Shown here: positions 22,588-29,690 of the stretch, piece by piece
How the letters are laid out: every line of letters begins with the position of its first letter
Position numbering within the stretch: the stretch's first letter is position 1
Assembly (NCBI GenBank): GCA_014359885.1
Contig: JACIYN010000037.1
Location: 1 to 32,698 of the forward strand
Length of the DNA: 32,698 nt
Reading direction: 5' to 3'
Source: Desulfacinum sp.
Lineage (GTDB): Bacteria; Desulfobacterota; Syntrophobacteria; Syntrophobacterales; DSM-9756
The notes under the pieces: model-generated
Database searches by the model: none
Told to the model about the DNA's origin: nothing
Seen by the model: only the letters and a program-made list of their open reading frames with translations
Translations under genes and position numbers: made by a program

Positions 22588-23681
22588 AAGGGGTCCCGGC
22601 CGCGGCCTTTTTTCTGGCCGTACTCCTGGCGGCATCCCGCCTTTACGGGGCGCCGCTGGAAGAAATCCGGGACATCCTGCGCCGCCACCTTTTGAACCCT
22701 CCCGGCGAGGCTGCCCTGGCGGCCTTGTCCGAAGAAAACCTGCCGACGAAACTGCGGGACATCGATCCTTATGCCCGGATCTTTTCGGCCGCAGAGTACC
22801 GCGCTTTCACGGCGGCAAGGCATGCCTGGGTTGGGATCGGCGCAGACCTGTCCCTCAGGGGATCGGTGCCGATCCTGCACGTCTACCGAGGAGGTCCGGC
22901 GGACCGGGCGGGGATTCCGGACCGCTCCCGTTTGCTGGAGATCGACGGCCGGCCCGCTTCCGGGCTGGATGCAGAATCCCTGGCCATCCTGCTTAAAGGT
23001 CAGGAGGGGACCGACGTCCACCTCATGGTGGGCTTGCCGGACGGGAGCAAGGCACGTTTCAGGCTGCGCCGGGAGTCCTTCACACCCCTGGACGTGGAGA
23101 TGGTCCCCGTCGGAGATCGGCACGTGGTCCGCATCCGGGATTTCGTAGGCGGAATGACCCGGCCGGCCCTCCGATCCATTTTGAATGTTCTGTTCCGCAT
23201 GGACCCCGCCCACAAAGCGGCTCGGCTCATCGTGGACTTGCGGGACGCCCCCGGGGGCGATTTGTATGAGGCCTTCGATCTGGCCGGGGTTTTCCTTCCC
23301 GCAGGGACTCTTTTGGGCACCATCCGTGGTCGGGATGGAAACGCCGTGGAGATCCGCGCCCCCCAGGGGGACAAATACGCCATGCCCTTGATTCTCCTGG
23401 TGGGCCCGGAAACGGCCAGCGCCGCGGAAATCTTTGCCGGTGTGCTGCGCCACCATGGGCGGGCGCTCTTGGTGGGGCGAACCACCTTCGGCAAATGCCT
23501 TTCCCAGACGGATCTTCGCCTGTCCGACGGATCCGTGCTGCGTTACACCAACAAGGAAGTCCTCCTTCCCGGAGGGGAGTCGTGTACGGGGAAGGGGTTG
23601 ACCCCGGACCTGGCCGTCCGGGAGTTCGAACTGGACAGTCTGCCACGGCTGGTGAAGCGGGCGGAATCGTTGAGGCCATAG
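22584..23681 (+). CDS. exported S41-family (C-terminal processing) protease with PDZ domain
   Basis: A 365-residue periplasmic serine protease of the CtpA/Prc type. The signal peptide ends near LYGA-P (~22). A PDZ domain (~75-150: 'GIGADLSLRG', 'GGPADRAGI', 'LLEIDGRPASGL') precedes the S41 core. The catalytic dyad is visible as S279 in 'GPETASAAEIFAG' and K304 in 'RTTFGKCLSQ', 25 residues apart as in Prc; 'VDLRDAPGGDL' is the usual strand before the active site. Both residues are intact, so it should be active. The GTG start overlaps the lipoprotein stop (GTGA at 22584-22587). Members of this family trim C-termini or degrade envelope proteins, so it may process a protein of this cluster. Confidence 0.92.
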   Translation: MKGVPAAAFFLAVLLAASRLYGAPLEEIRDILRRHLLNPPGEAALAALSEENLPTKLRDIDPYARIFSAAEYRAFTAARHAWVGIGADLSLRGSVPILHVYRGGPADRAGIPDRSRLLEIDGRPASGLDAESLAILLKGQEGTDVHLMVGLPDGSKARFRLRRESFTPLDVEMVPVGDRHVVRIRDFVGGMTRPALRSILNVLFRMDPAHKAARLIVDLRDAPGGDLYEAFDLAGVFLPAGTLLGTIRGRDGNAVEIRAPQGDKYAMPLILLVGPETASAAEIFAGVLRHHGRALLVGRTTFGKCLSQTDLRLSDGSVLRYTNKEVLLPGGESCTGKGLTPDLAVREFELDSLPRLVKRAESLRP

Positions 23682-23755
23682 GGGCTTTTTCTCGTAGGGG
23701 ACTCCGTGCGGATCTGCGGGCCGCAAGGGCGGTGAACGACTGGGGGGAGGTCAAG

Positions 23756-26700
23756 ATGAGGAAGTCCGGGTGGGGCCTATTGTGGTCGGCACTGGCGTTT
23801 TTCTTCCTCACGACGGATGTGTCGGCATGGACGCCGGGTCTCCAGGAAGCGGCCGAAGCCTTCGCTCTGGGCAAGGCTTCTCCGGCCCAGGAGATGATGC
23901 TCTTTATCCACAACAAGGAGGTCAACCTGCTGGCCCAGGAAGGCAAGATCTCCTTGTCCACCTACCGGCGGTGCCAAGAGGATTTCTTTCGGCTCAATGA
24001 AGAGTTTGCAACCCAGGCCGTAAGGGATGCCGGCTTCGATCCCAGCATCAGCAACCGCAAATACAACCCGGGTACGGATACCGACGTCAATGTGCTGGGC
24101 AAGGGCGGAAAGAAGGTGCGCCTGGAAGACATCAAGAAGATCGACTCCAACTATCAAAAGATCGTCAAGGAGCATTTCCGGCGCAAGGGATTGGACCCTC
24201 CCGCCGGTGACGTCCAGACGGAAACGGACTTCATGCCCCACCCGGAATATACCGAACCGGAAGAATTCCAAAGGATCGTCGATTACGTCAACCAAAACGG
24301 CGGCACGGCCTACAAGGATCCACGTGCTGCTTTGGCGCAAGCCAAGCTGGGGTCCTCCCAGCCCATGTCCATCGACGAAGTCTCCAGCTTCAGCTCCACC
24401 ATGAAGGACATGGCCGAGATGAAGATCAAGAAGGCCAACGCCCTGCGGGCCCAAGCCCAGTCCCTTCGCAGCTCCAATCCCGGCCAGGCGGAGCTCCTCG
24501 AGGCCCAGGCCCGGCAGTTCGACTACCAAGCCGCCAAATATTACAATCGCATCCAGGCCGCCAACAATCATCTTCGCCGGCAGTATGGCCTACCGGAAAA
24601 TCCCAAAAACATCAACGGATTTGACCAGTCCGCCGACATCATCGAGCTTGCCGGGCGCAATCCCTTCACCGGCAAGGACGCCTCGGTGATTCACAATCTC
24701 CAGCAAAGCGCGCTGCAGAGTGCCACGGATGACATGATCGACACCCTGGTGGATGTCGCCAAGCAAGATCCTTCCAAAATCTCCAAGCTTCAAAAAGCGT
24801 TGGGAAAAGAGATTTCCCGCCTGCCGCCCAACAGGGCCGGGCAGGCCATTGAGCGCATCGAGAGCGCGACCAAGGGGGTCCAAGGCGTGGAAGGGACTCT
24901 TGGCAAAGGCGCTGTTGCGGAGGCCCGGGCCCTCAAGCGGATCCAGCAGATCAAATCTTCGGGCACCATTTGGAAAAAGGATATCGGTCCTGCGCTAGGC
25001 AAGGGTATGAAGGTCGTCATGGTTGCCGGAAGCGCGGTCTTGATGGCCTATCAGGGCATTTCCATCACGCTGGATAACGTCAAGGCCACGGACACCCTGT
25101 GGGATTATTTCCGCAATTGCTACTACCATGCTTTTTGGGAGGGCACAGGAATCGGGCCGGCCTTCGAGCAGGCCCAGCGCGAGGAGATCGACCGCTACGC
25201 GAAGGAGGTCGAGGCGGGCGGGTCTCCGTCCATGGCCAGACACGTGACGCTCACCCTGCTCAAGACGGGCGTTTATATGGGGAAGGAGGCCATTATCGGC
25301 CTGCTCTACCTCCCCGACACCGTCTGGGAATATTTCACCCAGGAAAAAGAGTGGGAAGGGTATGCGGCCATGCAGAACGAGCTGGCCAAGGTCATGCGGC
25401 AAATGGTCTTGGACCGGAAGGATTTTGAGCAGGCTCTCGCCAATATGAAGAAAATGGGTTTGGCAGACGCTGACGCCAAACCATTTCTCGATTGTTTGTG
25501 CTCTGGGTGTGGTGGTTCCCTGGGCGGTTTTTTCAATCCCGGTTTCGAGTCCGATGTCGGTCACGGTCCGTGCCAATGCAACGGCCCCCTCTCCATCTGG
25601 AAGACACCTCTGCCCACCGACAAACAAGCCCAATACGAATGCTTCAACAAAGTGACCAAGTTGCGCTACGACCAGGCTCAGGCCATTTTCGATCGCTGGC
25701 GGCGGCAGGCGGTTGAGGAAAACGCCAAGAGTGTGCAGCCTGAATTCGATGCCATCATGAAAGATGTCGCTCTGGGAGTCATGAAAGAGGAAGAAGGCGC
25801 GCGGAAGATTGCCGATCGCTTTGCTTCCATTCGGGATTTGCTGCTCCCCCAGGACGTGGACTCCATTCGGGCATTGGTGGGGCCGCATTTGCAAAATCAC
25901 GCCGTCAGGAATTTGCAAACGGGCGACGTGGACCGGGCCGTGGACAATCTGGATCGGGCCCTGAACAAGATTGGCGCTCGCAGCGCCCAGCAAGAGGCTG
26001 ACCTCAAACAATTCAAGGCCCGCTACGAGCAGTGGGCGAAAAAGTGGCGGGAAACCAAGGAGCAAAAATTTCCGGAAATCGATCTGTTGATGCGAAAGAA
26101 TCGGGTGCAGCGGGCCAAGAGCGAAATCGACACCCTGGAATATAGGATGCTCAAGGACCCGACGCGTCCCTTGCCGCCGGCCATCAAGGACCCTGCGTTT
26201 CTCGGCCTGAAGGAGCGGCTGGCAAGTCTCCAGAAGCGCTATGAAGAGAGCATGCAGGAGATGTGGGACAAGGTGAAAGCGCTGGGCGCGGACCATGAGC
26301 ATCGGCTGGCCATCCCCATCCTGCAAAAGGCTCTGGAGGAGTGGGAACATCCGCCGTCTGCCAAGGATGGGTTGCTCCGTCGGCTGGAATATCACCAGGC
26401 TGAGGTCAAACGGGCTGAGGATAAGAGAGCCCTTGGCCGGCACTATGAAAAAAATGGCGAGCTTGCGCATGCGATCCGCCAATACGAGGAAAGTCTGCAA
26501 ATACAAAAAGACAGCGCCCTGGAACAGGATTTGGCCAGGTTGAAGGCCACGGTGCAGAAGCGGGCCCAGGCCAAGGCGCTTTGGACCGAGGCGCAGCAGT
26601 TGCAGCAAGGGCAAAGCTATGAAGAAGCCCTCAAAAAATACAAGGAAGGATTGGCCCTTTGGGACGATTCCGGGATCAAGAATCGGGTCGCCGGCCTGGA

Positions 26701-28297
26701 AAAATTCCTGGCGGATCGTGAAAAGCAAAAGGCGGCCGGCTCTTCTGCGTCCAAGGCAAAGGTCCCCTCACTTCCGCAGAGCTCGGGGAACCAGTCTGCA
26801 GCTTCGCCGCCAGCCAGGGTATCCGGCAAATGGCGCACTTCGGAAGGGGAATTGACGCTCACCCAGAACGGCCGAGCCATAAGCGGCTCCTATCCCCAGG
26901 ACCGTGGCGAGATTATCGCAGAAATGGACGGCAACGTCTTGGACGGATACTGGATCGAGGATGCGGCCAATAAACGATGTGCCACCGCGAAAAAGGGTCG
27001 TTTCTATTGGGGGCGCATCAAGTGGATCTTCACCGGTGACCGGTTCAGCGGATCCTGGGGGTACTGCGAAGAGGCCCCCGTTCGTCCATGGACCGGTGAG
27101 CGTTTGGGTGCCGTTTCGGATGCCGGCAAGTCCGGTGGGGATAGCAATGGATCCTCCCCGCCGACCGCCTCCCCGAAGGCAAACACGACTCCACCTCAGC
27201 CCGCTCCCACACCCGCTGCCGCATCGGACGTTTCCGTTCCCAAGGGCTGGAAGTCCGTGGTCATTGGCAATGTCCGTTTCGCGGTGCCGGCGTCGTGGCA
27301 GTACACGACGGAGCCTGATCCCGAATCGGGAAAAATCCATATCTACTGGGATGGAAGTTTTGATACGCCGAAGCACGGGGTGTCCGGCGGCGTCGTGGGC
27401 AGTTACGACCGGGCGAAGTCGGAATTTTCCGGACTGAGAGTTGTCCACCTGGCCGGCGTGGACGTCTTGCGGGCCGATGACGGCTCGGCCGTGAACTTCC
27501 TTTTTCCTCCCATGCCTGACGGCCGTGCGGTACTCTTGGTGGTGTTTCGAGGCCCCAGTGGCCGCCAGGAGGTCATCAATGCCGTGCTGGATACCGTGCA
27601 TGTGGACGGCCAGGGCGGCTCGGAGGCGGCGGGGGACGATCCCACGGAGCGCACCTTCGAGGTCGGGAACATCTACACCGTAGACAACGGCCCGACCCAA
27701 CCCACGGTCTTTTCCCTCAAGGTCCCTCGTATACTGGCCGCCATCACCAATTACCATTGGAACAATGGCAAGGGAGCGGTCCCCGGCACCATCGCCCTGC
27801 GCGATGCAACGGGACGGCTGTACGGTCCCTGGAAAGCCGAAGGTGCGCCGGGCCAGGGCGGCGTTCCCAATGCCTACTGGATTGCTCGGCCCAGGGTAGA
27901 GCTCCCGGCTGGGACCTATACCGTGGTGGACTCTGATCCCGCCACCTGGGCGCATAACCCGCAGTCCGGAGGTAGAGGGTTTGCGCAAGTGGAGACCCTC
28001 CCCGTGGGCAATGCCGCTTCCGGACCCGTCCCGAAAGCCGCTGCCATGGAACGTTGGGTCAACGCCCGCAACCCCAACCATTACATCCAGCGAGAGATGA
28101 CCCCTCAAGGCGTGCGCTGGGTCGAGTACAGTGATGGTAAGGCCCGTTTTCGCTTCGAAGAAAAGGGAAGATCTCCTTCCGAAGGAACGGTCACGCTGTA
28201 CGACGCGTCGCGAAAAATCTCTGCCACGCTCTATCCGGACCGGTTCGAATGGGGCAGGGGAGGCAAAATCATCGGGACGCACCGGGGAGGATGGTAG
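23756..28297 (+). CDS. very large exported multidomain protein of unknown function
   Basis: 1513 residues. The signal peptide is 'WSALAFFFLTTDVSA' with cleavage near residue 24. Residues ~30-420 are mostly helical with coiled-coil stretches and a 'GTDTDVNV' / 'TETDFMPHPEY' pair that I cannot assign. Hydrophobic segments lie at ~418-438 and ~503-520. A cysteine-rich stretch ('CLCSGCGG', 'CQC') lies at ~580-628. Helical, partly TPR-like repeats cover ~880-985. A beta domain (~1021-1116, 'SGKWRTSEGELTLTQNGR' to 'GSWGYCEE') recurs in environmental exported proteins. After a Pro/Ala/Ser linker comes a region starting 'VPKGWKSVVIGNVRFAVP' (~1160), then a domain with 'NYHWNNGKGAVPGTI' and 'AGTYTVVDSDPATW' (~1298-1411). 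The start at 23756 follows a GGGGAGG site; the frame extends further upstream into the protease gene, but only this ATG gives a signal peptide. Confidence 0.85.
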   Translation: MRKSGWGLLWSALAFFFLTTDVSAWTPGLQEAAEAFALGKASPAQEMMLFIHNKEVNLLAQEGKISLSTYRRCQEDFFRLNEEFATQAVRDAGFDPSISNRKYNPGTDTDVNVLGKGGKKVRLEDIKKIDSNYQKIVKEHFRRKGLDPPAGDVQTETDFMPHPEYTEPEEFQRIVDYVNQNGGTAYKDPRAALAQAKLGSSQPMSIDEVSSFSSTMKDMAEMKIKKANALRAQAQSLRSSNPGQAELLEAQARQFDYQAAKYYNRIQAANNHLRRQYGLPENPKNINGFDQSADIIELAGRNPFTGKDASVIHNLQQSALQSATDDMIDTLVDVAKQDPSKISKLQKALGKEISRLPPNRAGQAIERIESATKGVQGVEGTLGKGAVAEARALKRIQQIKSSGTIWKKDIGPALGKGMKVVMVAGSAVLMAYQGISITLDNVKATDTLWDYFRNCYYHAFWEGTGIGPAFEQAQREEIDRYAKEVEAGGSPSMARHVTLTLLKTGVYMGKEAIIGLLYLPDTVWEYFTQEKEWEGYAAMQNELAKVMRQMVLDRKDFEQALANMKKMGLADADAKPFLDCLCSGCGGSLGGFFNPGFESDVGHGPCQCNGPLSIWKTPLPTDKQAQYECFNKVTKLRYDQAQAIFDRWRRQAVEENAKSVQPEFDAIMKDVALGVMKEEEGARKIADRFASIRDLLLPQDVDSIRALVGPHLQNHAVRNLQTGDVDRAVDNLDRALNKIGARSAQQEADLKQFKARYEQWAKKWRETKEQKFPEIDLLMRKNRVQRAKSEIDTLEYRMLKDPTRPLPPAIKDPAFLGLKERLASLQKRYEESMQEMWDKVKALGADHEHRLAIPILQKALEEWEHPPSAKDGLLRRLEYHQAEVKRAEDKRALGRHYEKNGELAHAIRQYEESLQIQKDSALEQDLARLKATVQKRAQAKALWTEAQQLQQGQSYEEALKKYKEGLALWDDSGIKNRVAGLEKFLADREKQKAAGSSASKAKVPSLPQSSGNQSAASPPARVSGKWRTSEGELTLTQNGRAISGSYPQDRGEIIAEMDGNVLDGYWIEDAANKRCATAKKGRFYWGRIKWIFTGDRFSGSWGYCEEAPVRPWTGERLGAVSDAGKSGGDSNGSSPPTASPKANTTPPQPAPTPAAASDVSVPKGWKSVVIGNVRFAVPASWQYTTEPDPESGKIHIYWDGSFDTPKHGVSGGVVGSYDRAKSEFSGLRVVHLAGVDVLRADDGSAVNFLFPPMPDGRAVLLVVFRGPSGRQEVINAVLDTVHVDGQGGSEAAGDDPTERTFEVGNIYTVDNGPTQPTVFSLKVPRILAAITNYHWNNGKGAVPGTIALRDATGRLYGPWKAEGAPGQGGVPNAYWIARPRVELPAGTYTVVDSDPATWAHNPQSGGRGFAQVETLPVGNAASGPVPKAAAMERWVNARNPNHYIQREMTPQGVRWVEYSDGKARFRFEEKGRSPSEGTVTLYDASRKISATLYPDRFEWGRGGKIIGTHRGGW

Positions 28298-28365
28298 TAA
28301 CGCCGGGCCTCCACGGCCCGAACAGAGGGGCCAGACCGCCGCCGGTGGTACCTGGAGGGGACCCT

Positions 28366-29631
28366 ATGATGCTGGTCGTCCGTCGCGTGGTTGCTGCCGT
28401 CGCCGCCGTGGGCCTGTTCATGGCCTGGTGGCTTCCAGCTCCGGTGCTGATCCGCCTGGAATCCGTGGACTGGCACAAACGGTTTGAAGCCCAAAAGAGC
28501 CGGGGGCTGGTGTATCCCGGGGCGTCATTGGGTAGCAGGTCCCGCTCCTTGGCCGAGTTCGTGGCGGCGGAAACCGCCGGCCGTGTCACGGACGCGAAGG
28601 ATCCGGCATGGATCGGAGTTTTCCGGGACGTGGAGGCAAGAGGAGCGGACTACAGGGAGCCGAGCACCGCCCTCCTTTCGTCCCTTCCGGGCCAATACGG
28701 CTACGTGGAGCTCCAGGAAGGGAAAGGATCCCGTTACCTGGAGTACCGCAGGATCATTGCGGAGGACTTTCGTTGGTACTCCATCCCGGCCCACCTCAAG
28801 TATCCCCTCCGAAAATATTGGCCGTTCTTCCTTGCGGCAGCCGCTGTCGTACTCGCAGTCTTCGCCCTGCCGCTTGGTTCGTCCGACATCGTGGAGACGA
28901 GCTCCGCAGCCAAAGGGTTTCGCTGGTGCGCCGTTGCGGCCGCGGTCTTTGCGGGCATGATAACCTGGCCTTTTGTGTATGGGACCGGGGGAGGCGGCGC
29001 CTACGCTTCCATCCTCGTGGGGGGAGTCTTTTTCTTCGGGGCCCTGGTGGGCATGGGGCTTTTCGGACGGCAGATCGTCTTGCTGCGGCAGATGGCGGCC
29101 GGGGACTATCTGGCCCACTTTACCTACGAAACCGACGAATGGCTCCGGTTTGTCCAATGGAACTTCGGGCAGGAGAGCGCGCAGAAGAAGGCATTGTGGG
29201 TGCTGATCTTCTCCGTCTGTCTGGGTGTTGGTCTGGGCTTCCTGATCGTCCAGCAGGACGCGGCCTCGGTTGCCGTTTTTGCGGTCCTCATGGGGCTGAT
29301 GGGCGTCCTGTGGCTTCTGGCGGTAGGGCTTCCCCGACGCACGCGCCACCGCGGTCTTCGCGGCCCCAAAGAGGCGTATGTGGGCCGCCATGGCGTGTAC
29401 CTGAACGGCACGGTGCACTCCTGGGGGATGCTTGGCAGTCGGTTGGAATCGGTCACGATGCAGGGCTCCCCCCTGCCCCATATCCTTCTGGTCTATTCGG
29501 TCCTGATGATGTCCGGGCGGGTCCTGTACTTTTTTCGCCACCCTGTTTCTGTCCGTATCCCTGTGCCCAGGGGGCAGGATGGAAGTGACGTGGTTCGGGC
29601 GCTTCGCAAGGAGGCCCGTGCGGCGACATGA
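28366..29631 (+). CDS. polytopic inner-membrane protein of unknown function
   Basis: 421 residues. A first membrane helix (~7-27) is followed by a periplasmic segment of ~120 residues ('SVDWHKRFEAQK' to 'EYRRIIAEDFRWY'). Then come helices at ~150-170, ~185-205, ~210-232, ~280-300 and ~305-327, and a C-terminal cytoplasmic domain ('YVGRHGVYLNGTVHSWG', ending 'IPVPRGQDGSDVVRAL') that could be a small PH-like beta domain. I do not recognise the family. The ATG at 28366 has GGAGGGG upstream; the next codon is also ATG. It lies 68 bases after the 1513-residue protein gene and 59 before the propeller gene, in the same direction. Confidence 0.78.
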   Translation: MMLVVRRVVAAVAAVGLFMAWWLPAPVLIRLESVDWHKRFEAQKSRGLVYPGASLGSRSRSLAEFVAAETAGRVTDAKDPAWIGVFRDVEARGADYREPSTALLSSLPGQYGYVELQEGKGSRYLEYRRIIAEDFRWYSIPAHLKYPLRKYWPFFLAAAAVVLAVFALPLGSSDIVETSSAAKGFRWCAVAAAVFAGMITWPFVYGTGGGGAYASILVGGVFFFGALVGMGLFGRQIVLLRQMAAGDYLAHFTYETDEWLRFVQWNFGQESAQKKALWVLIFSVCLGVGLGFLIVQQDAASVAVFAVLMGLMGVLWLLAVGLPRRTRHRGLRGPKEAYVGRHGVYLNGTVHSWGMLGSRLESVTMQGSPLPHILLVYSVLMMSGRVLYFFRHPVSVRIPVPRGQDGSDVVRALRKEARAAT

Positions 29632-29690
29632 TTGCCCTTTGGAGGGGCGCTGTCGTCTCCGATGAATGCTCCTGGAAATTGGAGGTTCTG

